A stretch of DNA of 64,000 nucleotides from CAVQMC01 sp963713505 (GTDB lineage Bacteria; Bacteroidota; Ignavibacteria; Ignavibacteriales; Ignavibacteriaceae), in assembly GCA_963713505.1 (NCBI GenBank), contig CAVQMC010000020.1, forward strand, positions 62,001 to 126,000, read 5' to 3'. Below are positions 8,821 to 18,809 of this stretch, one piece after another. A program made the position numbers and the translations under genes. Every line of letters starts with the position of its first letter. The stretch's first letter is position 1. The notes under the pieces are model-generated. The model was given only the letters and a program-made list of their open reading frames with translations, was not told the DNA's origin and did not search any database.

Positions 8821-9999
8821 TCAAAGTTCTTTGATTACTGCATCTGTCATTTGCTGGGTAGTACATGCACCTTTAGCAAAAACATCTGCACCGCCTTTTA
8901 ATTTTAACATATCATATGTTTTAACTTCACCCTTTAAAATAACTTTTGCAATTGCATTTCTAATTTTTTCTGCTTTTTCATTCTCTCCAATATGATCTAG
9001 CATCATGCAGGCACTTAATATCATTGCAATTGGATTAACAATTGAAGGATTTAGTTCCTGGTATTTTGGAGCCGAACCATGTGTCGGTTCAAATACAGCA
9101 ACCTCTATTCCGATATTTGCACTGCAAGCAAATCCCAAACCACCAACCAAACCTGCAAAACCGTCGCTAATAATATCGCCAAACATATTTTCTGCAACAA
9201 TTACTCCATAAATTTCGGGATTCTTTGTCAGCCACATCATTTGTGCATCAATATTAGTATCCCATAATTGTATATCAGGATATTCCTTTGCGATTTTCTT
9301 TGCTTCTTTTAACATCATACCTGAAGTTTCTCTTAATACATTAGGTTTTTCACAAATAGTAACATTTTTATAACCGAATGCTTTTGCATATTCGAAGGCT
9401 TCTTTGATAATTCTTTTACAGGCACCTCTCGACATTATTCTTGTCGAAATTGCTAAATCTTCATTAGGAACAGCTTTAAATTTTTTCATTTTAGGATGGG
9501 TTTCCAAAGCATCTCTAACAATTTTTGGCGGATCTGTCCATTCAACACCGGCATAAAGTCCTTCCGTATTTTGACGGAATATTACCGCATCAACTAAAGG
9601 TTCTTCAAAACTTTTGTCGTTTCTTCTTATAAAATTTAAAGGATTCCCTTTAAAAGATTTGCATGGTCTAATGCAAAAATCTAAATCGAAATGTTGTCTT
9701 AATCCAACGATAGGACTAAAATATACAAATCCTTTATCTCTCAGTTCTTCATTTAATTCGTCTGCTGCCGCATCTTTAGGTTTTGATGTAATAGCACCAA
9801 ATAATCCAATTTTATGTTTTTCTAATAGATCAATTGTTCTTTGCGGTAATGCATTTCCTTCTTTACACCAGAACTCCCATCCGATATCTGCATGTATATA
9901 TTCTGCATCAAAACCAACTGCATCTAAAACTCGAATTGCTTCCGGAAGTACTGTTTTGCCAATGCCGTCCCCAGGCATAGAAACTATTGTTTTTTTCAT
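8821..9999 (-). CDS. Isocitrate/isopropylmalate dehydrogenase family protein (likely isocitrate dehydrogenase)
   Basis: 392 residues of the beta-decarboxylating dehydrogenase family. Motifs in order: GDGIGKTVLPEA near the N-terminus, the substrate-binding FRQNTEGLYAGVEW, the family signature NMFGDIISDGFAGLVGG, and the cofactor-loop FEPTHGSAPKYQ. The reaction is oxidative decarboxylation of isocitrate to 2-oxoglutarate if the assignment is right. Isopropylmalate or homoisocitrate dehydrogenase would look similar. I prefer isocitrate because the gene leads an operon with an aconitase-type enzyme, CstA and an MmgE/PrpD protein and no leucine or lysine biosynthesis genes are near. The start ATG (9999) has an AAGGG-type site a few bases upstream. 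Confidence 0.8.
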   Translation of the reverse strand: MKKTIVSMPGDGIGKTVLPEAIRVLDAVGFDAEYIHADIGWEFWCKEGNALPQRTIDLLEKHKIGLFGAITSKPKDAAADELNEELRDKGFVYFSPIVGLRQHFDLDFCIRPCKSFKGNPLNFIRRNDKSFEEPLVDAVIFRQNTEGLYAGVEWTDPPKIVRDALETHPKMKKFKAVPNEDLAISTRIMSRGACKRIIKEAFEYAKAFGYKNVTICEKPNVLRETSGMMLKEAKKIAKEYPDIQLWDTNIDAQMMWLTKNPEIYGVIVAENMFGDIISDGFAGLVGGLGFACSANIGIEVAVFEPTHGSAPKYQELNPSIVNPIAMILSACMMLDHIGENEKAEKIRNAIAKVILKGEVKTYDMLKLKGGADVFAKGACTTQQMTDAVIKEL

Positions 10000-10237
10000 T
10001 AAAATTTCCCTTTAAAATCTAAAAAATTCAACAATGAAAATTAGAGAATATAACATATGCAAGCAAGAAAGTTATTTATTAAAACAAAAGGTATAATAAT
10101 TGATAGTATTTAATTGGAAAGCTACGTTTAATATTTTTATATTGAAAAGTATTTATAATTATCAAATGAAAACCGTAAATTTATTTTTTAGTTAATTAAA
10201 ACTTAAGAAATCGATAAATTTTTCAACAAGTACTAAA

Positions 10238-13200
10238 TTGAATAAAGAAAAAAAGATAGATCAACCTAATACTACCAATGAAATAAATGAGTTTACTAAA
10301 CATTTATCAACTTTAATCGAAAATAAAGTTATACCGGTAAAGTATGATCAAACAATAGAAAAAATTTCCGATTGCATGAATAATTTGGAAATACTTAAAA
10401 AAGAACATGATTTAATATCCGAAGCATCTTTGGACGTTATTTTTAGACTTTCAAATAGCGGTAAAGTAAATTTTATTAGTCCCTCTTGTAAAGATTTACT
10501 GGGATATGAAGTTGAAGAAATTATAGGAACAACATTTCTCAAGTTTATTCCTCCTCATAGATTTAAAGAATATTTAAACAATATTAGAGAGTTATTTAAA
10601 TATAAAAGGGTGATTGTACTGCAAGCCGAATTACTTCATAAAGACGGACATATAATTCCAGTTGAAGTAACAGGAAAGATTGTTGAATTTGATGGTTATA
10701 AAATGGGGCAGGGTATTATTAGAGATATTTCTGCAAGAATCGAATCACAAAATAAATTAAGAACTTCCGAAAATACTTTTAGAGCCATTTGGGAAAAATC
10801 CCAGGATGGGATGAGACTTACTGACGAAAACGGAGTTATTTATTTGTGCAATAATGCTTATGCACATATGGTGGGTATTGATAAAAATGAATTGGAAGGA
10901 CATCCTCTAACTGTTGTGTATGATAAATCGATTCGAAATAAAATGATGAATGAATATCTAAGGAATTTTCAGGAAAACAGAATCAATATTGTTAATGAAA
11001 GAAATGACAGACTTTGGAACGGTTTAATAATAGATTTTGAAATTACAAATTCGTTTATAGAAAATATAAATAATAAAAAATATCTGCTTAGTATTTTCCG
11101 CGATGTTACCGAGCGAAAATCCAATGCCTTGTTAATGATTAAAAAAGATCAGCTGCTGCAGGGAATTGCAGAGGCAACAAAAGTATTAATTTCTAAGCAA
11201 GATAGTGAAGAAGAAGGATTCAATGCAGCATTAGGTATTCTTGGAACAGCTGCCGAAGTAGACCGTGTTTATATTTACAAGCATCAAGTAAACGATGAAA
11301 CAGGAGAAATGTTTGTCAGTTTAATTTATGAATGGGTTTCGGAAATCAGCGAATCCCAAATAAATAACCTTGTATTGAAAAAACTTTCTTATTCTAGATT
11401 TTCATCATTAAATTTTTATGAAAATTTTTCAGAAGGTAAAACTTTAAAGTTTTTAATTAAAAACATTCCTCCTAATGAACGAAATGTTTTCATTGATAGA
11501 AGTATAAAATCTTTAATACTTGTTCCTATATTAATTGATGGAAAATATTGGGGATTTATTGGCTTTGACGACTGCAATTCAAATCGAATCTGGAATGATA
11601 ATGAAGAATCTCTTTTGATAACTATGGCTTCCACTTTAGGTGCTCTCATTAAACGGAATATGATTCGTGATGAATTAATTAGAAAAAATGAAGAACTCGA
11701 TGCCGCAGTAATGAAAGCAGAAAGAGCTGCAAAAGTAAAAAGTGAATTTCTTGCATTAATGAGCCATGAAATAAGAACTCCGATGAACGGAGTTGTGGGA
11801 ATGACAGGACTTCTAATTGATACAATTTTAAATGAAGAACAAAAGGAATATGTAGAAACCATAAAACTAAGTGCAGATCAGCTTCTTGTTATTATTAATG
11901 ATATCTTAGACTTTTCTAAAATTGAATCCGAAAAGCTTGAACTTGAAAGCAGGCAATTTAATTTAAGATCATGTATCGAAGAATCAATTGATTTAGTTGC
12001 ATCTCGTGCACTGGAGAAAAAGCTGGACTTAAACTATCATTTAGATGATTCGCTTCCTCTTTCTATAATTGGAGATGTTACAAGACTTCGTCAAGTACTC
12101 ACAAATTTATTAAGTAATGCAATTAAATTTACTAATGAAGGCAGCGTTACTATAAATGTAAAAATTAAGGACAAAAAAGAAGATGAAGTTGAGATCAACT
12201 TTTCTATCAGAGATACCGGAATTGGAATTCCTAAAGACAGAATGGACAGGTTATTTAAACCGTTTAGCCAAGTTGATTCTTCAACAACCAGAGCTTACGG
12301 CGGAACCGGACTTGGTTTAGTCATCAGCAAAAAAATTGTAGAATTGATGAACGGAAATATGTCGGTTGAAAGCAAAGTAAATAAAGGAACTACTTTCCAT
12401 TTTAACATTAAAGTTAAATCAGGTGATGAAACTTTAGATAATATTTCTTTAAAAGATTATGAATTTTTATTAAACAAAAATGCTTTAATCGTTAATTCGA
12501 ACAAATCTGCTATGGAATATTTAAGCAATCTGGTAAAAAGTTTCGGGCTGAATGTTTCAGAATGCAGAAATATTGAAGAAATGATCAGTTCTTTGAATCA
12601 AAATAAAAATAATGATTTGGTTATTATAGATTCGGACAATACAATCTTAAATGGAATTTCACTTTCGACCGAAATTAAAAAAAATAAAAAACTTAAGAAT
12701 ATTCCAATTTTATTATTAACCTCTCTAGGTAAAAAATCAGATAAAGAAAATTTCCAAGAGTTAAATTTAGCAAGTTCGATAAATAAACCTGTAAAACATC
12801 TAATATTGAAAAATTCCTTGTTAGATATTTTATTGAATGTAGACACTTTAACAGAAAAGAAAACTGAAGAAAGTGAAAACAAAAAAACAAACAATAATGA
12901 ACTAAAAATTTTATTAGTTGATGATAATAATGTTAATAGAAAAGTTGCAGTTAATATTTTGGGTAAATTAGGATTTAATGCGGACATTGCTGAAAACGGA
13001 AAACAGGTCCTGGATATTTTAGAAAATAAAAACTATGATTTGATTTTTATGGACATCTTTATGCCTGAAATGGACGGTTATGAAGCAACAAGAATAATCA
13101 GGAATAAATATAATAACAAAACCAAACCTGTAATTATAGCAATGACAGCAAATTCATCAAAAGAAGATATTGATAAATGTTATGAATTCGGAATGAATGA

Positions 13201-13684
13201 TTATATTAGTAAACCTGTAAAAATTGAAAACCTAAAATTAAAACTGGAAGATTGGTACAATAAAATTTTTGACGTTGAAAATTTAACTGTTTCAGAATTG
13301 AAAAAACAAAAAATAAAATCAAAGCTTATAGATGAAGACAATATATTAATATTAAAAGATATCAATGACAATGAAGATGTTGCTTTCTTTATTGAACTTT
13401 TGGATGTTTACTTAAAAGATTTACCTGAAGCGAGAGAATTAATTAAAGAAGCTATGAATGAAAAAGATGCAAAAAAACTTCAGTTTTATTCACATAAATT
13501 AAAAGGAAGCAGCCTTACTTTAGGTATAGATGCTGTTTCGGATTTAAGTCATAAACTGGAAACTTTAGCCAGAGCTGACGAATTTACTTTAGAAACCGAG
13601 TCAATTTCCAAAGAATTGACAGAGAAAGTCAGTTTAATTATAAGTGATTTAGCTTTGCTAAAAGCAAAATATAGTGTCGTTTAA
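10238..13684 (+). CDS. Hybrid sensor histidine kinase (PAS-PAS-GAF-HisKA-HATPase-REC-REC-HPt)
   Basis: 1148 residues, no membrane segment seen, so probably cytoplasmic. Order: PAS (about 55-170), PAS (175-295), GAF-like (305-475), HisKA with the phospho-histidine His510 in LMSHEIRTP, HATPase with DTGIGIP and GGTGLGL (to about 725), a receiver-like domain (745-865), a second receiver (888-1005) and an HPt domain with His1086 in YSHKLKGSS. The second receiver is complete (Asp895/896, phospho-acceptor Asp939, Lys992). The first has IVNSN where the acidic pair should be but keeps Asp798 and Lys850, so it is probably a degenerate receiver. Translation starts at TTG (10238). It is divergent from the isocitrate dehydrogenase operon across 238 bases; no separate response regulator is adjacent. 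Confidence 0.92.
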   Translation: MNKEKKIDQPNTTNEINEFTKHLSTLIENKVIPVKYDQTIEKISDCMNNLEILKKEHDLISEASLDVIFRLSNSGKVNFISPSCKDLLGYEVEEIIGTTFLKFIPPHRFKEYLNNIRELFKYKRVIVLQAELLHKDGHIIPVEVTGKIVEFDGYKMGQGIIRDISARIESQNKLRTSENTFRAIWEKSQDGMRLTDENGVIYLCNNAYAHMVGIDKNELEGHPLTVVYDKSIRNKMMNEYLRNFQENRINIVNERNDRLWNGLIIDFEITNSFIENINNKKYLLSIFRDVTERKSNALLMIKKDQLLQGIAEATKVLISKQDSEEEGFNAALGILGTAAEVDRVYIYKHQVNDETGEMFVSLIYEWVSEISESQINNLVLKKLSYSRFSSLNFYENFSEGKTLKFLIKNIPPNERNVFIDRSIKSLILVPILIDGKYWGFIGFDDCNSNRIWNDNEESLLITMASTLGALIKRNMIRDELIRKNEELDAAVMKAERAAKVKSEFLALMSHEIRTPMNGVVGMTGLLIDTILNEEQKEYVETIKLSADQLLVIINDILDFSKIESEKLELESRQFNLRSCIEESIDLVASRALEKKLDLNYHLDDSLPLSIIGDVTRLRQVLTNLLSNAIKFTNEGSVTINVKIKDKKEDEVEINFSIRDTGIGIPKDRMDRLFKPFSQVDSSTTRAYGGTGLGLVISKKIVELMNGNMSVESKVNKGTTFHFNIKVKSGDETLDNISLKDYEFLLNKNALIVNSNKSAMEYLSNLVKSFGLNVSECRNIEEMISSLNQNKNNDLVIIDSDNTILNGISLSTEIKKNKKLKNIPILLLTSLGKKSDKENFQELNLASSINKPVKHLILKNSLLDILLNVDTLTEKKTEESENKKTNNNELKILLVDDNNVNRKVAVNILGKLGFNADIAENGKQVLDILENKNYDLIFMDIFMPEMDGYEATRIIRNKYNNKTKPVIIAMTANSSKEDIDKCYEFGMNDYISKPVKIENLKLKLEDWYNKIFDVENLTVSELKKQKIKSKLIDEDNILILKDINDNEDVAFFIELLDVYLKDLPEARELIKEAMNEKDAKKLQFYSHKLKGSSLTLGIDAVSDLSHKLETLARADEFTLETESISKELTEKVSLIISDLALLKAKYSVV

Positions 13685-13723
13685 ATTCAAATTAAATTTT
13701 TAAAATTATTATCCTATTTATAA

Positions 13724-14686
13724 GTGACAAACATTTCTAAAAAATCCAGGGCACCTTTAAACAGATCTTTATCTATTTCCGATGATGAGCTTGAAAAATA
13801 TAAAAAAAGATTAATTACAATTTCATCCGGATTAACAAAAAAACAAATCGAAAATAAAATTATTTTCAATGATATTTATGAAGTTTTGGATCTTCTACCG
13901 GATAAGTTTATTGATCTATTGTTTATTGATCCGCCTTATAATCTTGATAAAAAATTTAATTCTATTGCATTTAAAGAAATGGGCTCTACTGAATATGAAT
14001 TATGGATTGATAACTGGCTGAGTAGAATAATTCATTCATTAAAAGAAACAGCTTCAATTTATATTTGCGGAGATTGGAAATCTTCTTCTGCTATATTCAA
14101 CGTTGCACAAAAGTATTTTAAAGTTAGAAATAGAATTACATGGGAGAGAGAAAAGGGAAGAGGTGCAAAAACAAACTGGAAAAATTGTTCTGAAGATATT
14201 TGGTATTGTACTTTCTCGGATAAATTTACTTTTAATATTGATGATGTAAAAATTAAAAGAAAAGTTTTGGCTCCTTATAAAGATGAAAACGGTAAACCAA
14301 AGGACTGGAAAAATTCCGGACAAGAAAATTTTAGAATTACACATCCTTCTAATTTGTGGACAGATATTACCGTCCCTTTCTGGTCGATGCCTGAAAATAC
14401 AATCCATCCGACTCAAAAACCTGAAAAACTTTTAGCTAAAATTATTTTAGCCAGTTCAAATACAGGAGATTTAGTTTTTGACCCATTTCTTGGTTCAGGT
14501 ACAACCGCTGTAGCCGCTAAAAAACTTAACAGAAAATATTCAGGAATTGAAATAGATGAATTATATGCATGTCTTACGGAAAAAAGACTGGATTTAGCAG
14601 AAAAGGATAACAGCATTCAGGGTTACAGTGAAGGGGTTTTTTGGGAAAGAAATACACTTGCAAATCAAAAGAAAAAGAAAAATTAA
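13724..14686 (+). CDS. Site-specific DNA methyltransferase (N6-adenine/N4-cytosine type), orphan
   Basis: 320 residues. The catalytic motif IV is DPPY (69-72, in LLFIDPPYNL), placed before the SAM-binding motif I FDPFLGSGT (252-260). This order (IV before I) is the beta-class arrangement. NTIHPTQKPEKLL before motif I fits the same family. It transfers a methyl group to an amino group in a specific DNA sequence; the target cannot be read from the sequence. The start is GTG at 13724, 39 bases after the kinase stop. No restriction endonuclease is next to it, so it looks like an orphan regulatory or protective methylase. Confidence 0.88.
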   Translation: MTNISKKSRAPLNRSLSISDDELEKYKKRLITISSGLTKKQIENKIIFNDIYEVLDLLPDKFIDLLFIDPPYNLDKKFNSIAFKEMGSTEYELWIDNWLSRIIHSLKETASIYICGDWKSSSAIFNVAQKYFKVRNRITWEREKGRGAKTNWKNCSEDIWYCTFSDKFTFNIDDVKIKRKVLAPYKDENGKPKDWKNSGQENFRITHPSNLWTDITVPFWSMPENTIHPTQKPEKLLAKIILASSNTGDLVFDPFLGSGTTAVAAKKLNRKYSGIEIDELYACLTEKRLDLAEKDNSIQGYSEGVFWERNTLANQKKKKN

Positions 14687-14774
14687 ATATTCCCCGGTTT
14701 CTTAGATCACTTGATATAAATATAAAAAATTTCAATATTTACAGCCGGTTTTCTAAAGAATATTATATAGATTT

Positions 14775-14860
14775 GGGTGCCGGTTAACAGGTTTTTGCCC
14801 AACCCCGTCAGATCCGGAAGGAAGCAGCGGTAAGCAACAAATTTGTGTAGCCGGTTACCC
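14775..14860 (+). ncRNA. ffs: Signal recognition particle RNA, small bacterial type
   Basis: The universally conserved SRP domain IV hairpin is present at 14804-14832: a CCGTCAGATCCGGAAGGAAGC core with the GGAA tetraloop and asymmetric loop. Flanks pair into the closing helix: GGGTG-CCGG at 14775 with CCGGTTACCC ending at 14860. A run of six T follows at 14861-14866 and would act as terminator. The RNA pairs with Ffh to target membrane proteins. Its 3' end overlaps the last six bases of the convergent sixA gene. Confidence 0.93.
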
Positions 14861-15343
14861 TTTTTTATTGAATAATTCCGCAGGCAACAAAAATTCTAAA
14901 GTTCCTTTAGAAAATCTTACTTTATTGTTAAAACTTATCTTTGCAATCATTCCTTTACTAAAATCAACAAATAAACCGGAATTTGAAATTAAATTAGAAA
15001 GATGATCGGAACAATCCGGCTGATGACCTATAAAAGCTAAATTTTCACCTTCAAATGAATTTGCAACTGCTATAAAATCTTTTGTATTGCTTCCGCTTAA
15101 CATCACATTGTCTATAATAATTCCTTTTTCATGCGAAAAAACATCGGCAATTAATTTTGCTGTTTGTTTGGCTCTTATAAATGGCGAAGTGATAATTTCA
15201 TCGAAAATAGGAATTATTCTTGTCCATCCTTCAGCAGCATTTTTAATTTTAACTTGCCCGCTTTCTGTTAATTCACGGTCAAAATCTTTTTTATTAAGTG
15301 ATGCTTTTTCTGCATCTCCATGTCTGATTAAATATATGTTCAT
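14855..15343 (-). CDS. sixA: SixA-type histidine phosphatase
   Basis: 162 residues with the phosphohistidine phosphatase pattern: the N-terminal RHGDAE (residues 7-12), a SPFIRAKQTAKLI segment with the second conserved Arg, and the later catalytic His in FIGHQPDCSD. SixA proteins remove phosphate from the histidine of HPt domains or of PTS proteins. A hybrid kinase with an HPt domain is encoded nearby on the other strand, but a link is only a guess. It is the last gene of a three-gene minus-strand set (lipoprotein, EthD-like, sixA), beginning four bases after the stop of the gene before it. Confidence 0.85.
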   Translation of the reverse strand: MNIYLIRHGDAEKASLNKKDFDRELTESGQVKIKNAAEGWTRIIPIFDEIITSPFIRAKQTAKLIADVFSHEKGIIIDNVMLSGSNTKDFIAVANSFEGENLAFIGHQPDCSDHLSNLISNSGLFVDFSKGMIAKISFNNKVRFSKGTLEFLLPAELFNKKG

Positions 15344-15347
15344 ATAA

Positions 15348-15627
15348 TTAATATTTTACAAAAGTGAAATTTACGTATTGGTGAAAATCGGCGAGATCTT
15401 TTTGAAGTTCTTTACCTTCCTGAGAAGCTAATTTTTCATCCATAACATTTTTAGAATCCATAGTTACTTCACAAAATCTATCATACTTTTCTTCCATTAA
15501 AAGACTGCTTTCAATTTCCCCAATCTTTATTTCAGTGCCTGCAAACTTAGAAAGATATTTCACAGTATAATTTTCAAAATGTTTTTTAATTGAATCTTCA
15601 TCATGTTTTCTTTAAAAAAACCAGCAT
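15348..15627 (-). CDS. EthD-like small dimeric ferredoxin-like protein, one frame break
   Basis: The C-terminal 85 residues (HDEDSIKKHFENYTVKYLSK to HQYVNFTFVKY) have the shape of the EthD family: a short beta-alpha-beta protein of about 90-100 residues. The natural start is the ATG at 15627 (MLVFLKK), which is one base out of frame. Removing one A in the AAAA at about 15604-15607 restores MLVFLKK-HDEDSI. The function of such proteins is mostly unknown; some act in degradation pathways. Only 8 bases separate it from the upstream lipoprotein gene and 4 from sixA, so the three are likely one operon. Confidence 0.55.
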
Positions 15628-15635
15628 CTTATACA

Positions 15636-16796
15636 TCAGCACTCCGCATTAAACGAATTTAATATTTTTTTAAACATTGTTTTATAATTTTCGTATGTGT
15701 TTTTAGGAGATTCTAAAATTATTATAAACTTTTTACAATTATTTTTATATTCATAAAAAATAACTAAGTTTTTCCCAATTTCTATATGCTTTGTGAAACG
15801 AATATTAGGATTCATTCTGAAAACATTTTTCAGTTCATATTTGAAATAATCTGATATCTGGGTATTGTAATTTACTTGAGCAACCGCAATTTCACTTCCA
15901 ATAGTGCTATTGACAAATTTTATTCCCCTTACACTTTTTTTCAAATTTTCTTTAATAACTACATTTTGAATTCCATTCCAATGCTGGGAAAGGTTCATAT
16001 TAAAATTCAATGATTTTTTATCAATTTTGTTACTGTTGAAATTGTCACCTGTTATTTCGGACTTTTCTTCTTTCAAGAAATTTTGCCCTTTGCCTTTACT
16101 GTTTTCAGCCAATGTATTTTTGACAAATTTATAAAATAAACTGTCAGTACTTACGTACTTTCCTTTTGTAATATTAAAGGGATAAACATCTCCTTTGCTG
16201 CTAATTGAAGATCTTTTTTTGCTGTTTATTGAGGTGATGATTCTATCAGGCAAAAATTCTTTTATTTTTTGATAATACTCATTTTTACTGTCAATCATTT
16301 TAGTAAAATCTCTGAATACTAATGTCACAGAAAAATCTCCGGCTCTATATAAAGATAATCTTTGAAGTTTTATGTCATTTACAGAATTAAAATCTTCAAT
16401 TACTTTAAAATATTTATTGTCATTTAAGTTTAGAGTTTCTTCCGATAAATAACCGTTCAAAGATTTATCAAGTAAATAAGCTTTTAAATTTTGATTGTAT
16501 ACAGCAAAACGGTTGTACAAAGGATTTGGGAATTCTAATAATACAGAATAATATGTTTTTGTATTTTTAACTATTATGCTGTCAATAACTAATTTGCTGA
16601 AATCACGATCGGGATTTTTTAAATCAATTAAATTAGAAAGACTTTTATTTGCAGTTTCATTACCACTCAAAGCTTTTAAAATTAATTTATGAATAGAAGA
16701 AGAATTATAACCAGCAGAAATATTTTCTAAATTATTTTTTTTACACGAATTAAATAGAAATATCGTAATTATTAAAAAGAAGAGAATTTTTTTCAT
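15636..16796 (-). CDS. Hypothetical lipoprotein
   Basis: 386 residues. The N-terminus MKKILFFLIITIFLFNSC is a lipoprotein signal peptide, with cleavage before the cysteine at position 18. The mature part begins KKNNLENISAG and is polar, rich in Asn, Lys and Ser. The C-terminal third (from about residue 285, LSQHWNGIQNVVIKENLKKS) looks like a compact alpha/beta domain that ends in an extra cysteine. I do not recognise the family. It is the first gene of the set that ends with sixA. Confidence 0.7.
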   Translation of the reverse strand: MKKILFFLIITIFLFNSCKKNNLENISAGYNSSSIHKLILKALSGNETANKSLSNLIDLKNPDRDFSKLVIDSIIVKNTKTYYSVLLEFPNPLYNRFAVYNQNLKAYLLDKSLNGYLSEETLNLNDNKYFKVIEDFNSVNDIKLQRLSLYRAGDFSVTLVFRDFTKMIDSKNEYYQKIKEFLPDRIITSINSKKRSSISSKGDVYPFNITKGKYVSTDSLFYKFVKNTLAENSKGKGQNFLKEEKSEITGDNFNSNKIDKKSLNFNMNLSQHWNGIQNVVIKENLKKSVRGIKFVNSTIGSEIAVAQVNYNTQISDYFKYELKNVFRMNPNIRFTKHIEIGKNLVIFYEYKNNCKKFIIILESPKNTYENYKTMFKKILNSFNAEC

Positions 16797-16918
16797 TTAT
16801 TATATGTTTAAATTCTTAATGCTAAAAAATAGTAATAATTTTTGATTTTTTTAAGTTCTGCTTATATTGAAGTAATAATTTGTCATAATTCAAAAAATTA
16901 ATTCTTATTGTAATAGTA

Positions 16919-18809
16919 TTGAAGAAATTCTACTTATTAATTTGCGGAATATTATGGTTTCAGGGAATAAATTATTCCCAAACAATAAATACTTCAAAGC
17001 TTCAGCTTGAAGGAATAGCTTTTGATCTGCAAATTAATAACCTTCCTGATTCACTCCAAGCCGTAAATGTGATTATTTCCGGTGAAAATTTTAAAGAAAA
17101 ATATCTATTATTAGCTAAAAATTCAAAAGTTGACACTTCTATTAAATATAGATAAAACCGGTGATTTCGAAATTAGTTTACCAGGATTTAAAACAAAATC
17201 CGAAATTAGAATTATTCCGGGAATTCTTAAGTATTATTCCTCCGCTTGTAGCAATTTTATTAGCTTTAATTTTCAGACAGGTAATCGTATCGCTTTTATT
17301 AGGTGTTTATATTGGAGCTGTTTTTATTTTTGATAATAATCCGTTAACCGGATTTATTAAGATTAATTGATACTTATGTTATTAATGCAATTTCCGATCC
17401 TTCACATATTGAAATAATAGTTTTTACTTTGTTGTTCGGTGGAGTAATTGGATTAATTTCTAAAAGCGGAGGTACCAGAGGAATTGCAAATGTGGTAACA
17501 AGTTTTGCTAAGAAGCAGAAGATCGGGTGTTATTTCTACCTGGCTTTCCGGTATAATTATTTTCTTTGATGATTATGCAAATACTTTAATTGTGGGAAAT
17601 CTTATGCGTCCGGTAACGGACAAAATGAGAATTTCTCGTGAAAAGTTATCTTTTATTGTTGATGCAACTGCCGCTCCTGTTGCAAGTGTTTTTATAGTTA
17701 GTTCTTGGATTGGTTTTGAAGTTGGATTAATACAGCATGGACTGCATTCAATTGGTTCAATGGAAAATGCTTACGATGTTTTTATTCAGACAATTCCTTA
17801 CAGATTTTATCCGATTGGAATGATAATATTTGTGTTTCTGATTGCTTATTTTCAAAGGGATTTTGGTCCAATGTATCATGCAGAACAAAGAGCAGTTAAA
17901 GAAGGCAAAATTTCCAATGATGAGAGTACTTCTTCTAAAGATTTAACCGAAGCTTCAGAAATGTTCGGCAATGATGATAAAGCTAAATGGTTTAACGGTG
18001 TTATTCCGATTTTAATTATTGTATTGGGTACAATTGCCGGACTTATTTATACAGGAATAAACTCGCTTCATCAGCAGGGAATTTATGACTATAACATTCG
18101 TGATATCATAGGAAATTCAGATTCTTATGTCTCTTTAATCTGGGCAAGTTTTGGGGCATGCATTGTTGCTGCTGTTATGATAATCTCTCAAAGAATTATG
18201 AATTTAAGCGATACAATTGACGCCTGGTTTTTAGGAATTAGATCGATGCTGCTTGCTGTTATAATTTTAACTTTAGCCTGGGCAATTGGGAATATAACTC
18301 AAGAAATTAAAACTGCCGATTATATAATCAGTATGATAAGTGATACCATAAATCCGCGGTTTCTGCCTGTACTTGTATTTCTGGTTTGTGCAATTACAAG
18401 TTTTGCAACCGGAACAAGCTGGGGAACAATGGCTATAATGATGCCGATTGTAATTCCTTTATCATTTTCAGTTTCTTCACTTTATCACTACGATCCAGTA
18501 AACAGTGACATTATTTTACATGGAGTTATAAGTTCTGTTTTGGCAGGATGTGTTTTTGGAGATCACTGCTCGCCGATTTCCGATACAACAATTTTAAGTT
18601 CCATGGCATCTGCTTGCAATCATGTGGATCATGTAAGAACTCAATTGCCTTATGCAATTCTAGTTGCTGTTATAGGAATGTCTGTCGGCGATATTCCGAC
18701 TGCATTCGGGTTTTCACCTTACTTATCAATTTTAATAATGACAATAATATTAATTGCAGTTTTATTTTTGGTTGGGAAGAAGTCCGAATATAATTTTACG
18801 GATATTTAA
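16919..18809 (+). CDS. NhaC-family Na+/H+ antiporter with N-terminal exported domain, four frame breaks
   Basis: The gene starts at TTG 16919 with a signal peptide (KKFYLLICGILWFQGINYSQ), followed by a short beta-rich segment and then the membrane transporter. It is read in pieces: 16919-17145; a segment with IDKTGDFEISLPGF up to about 17220; SIIPPLVAILLALIFRQVIV up to about 17360; RLIDTYVINAISDPSHIEII up to about 17510; and from there a long open part to 18809 (SGVISTWLSGIIIFFDDYAN, GTSWGTMAIMMPIV, DHCSPISDTTILSS). The last motifs are typical of NhaC antiporters. All four breaks lie in the first 600 bases and each change of frame keeps sensible protein on both sides. Its stop touches the stop of the convergent L,D-transpeptidase gene. 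Confidence 0.75.

Noticed and set aside
12598..12987. Long open frame antisense to the hybrid kinase gene
   Set aside because: It is the shadow of a well-supported gene; its translation is hydrophobic and low in complexity as expected from the complement of an AT-rich gene.
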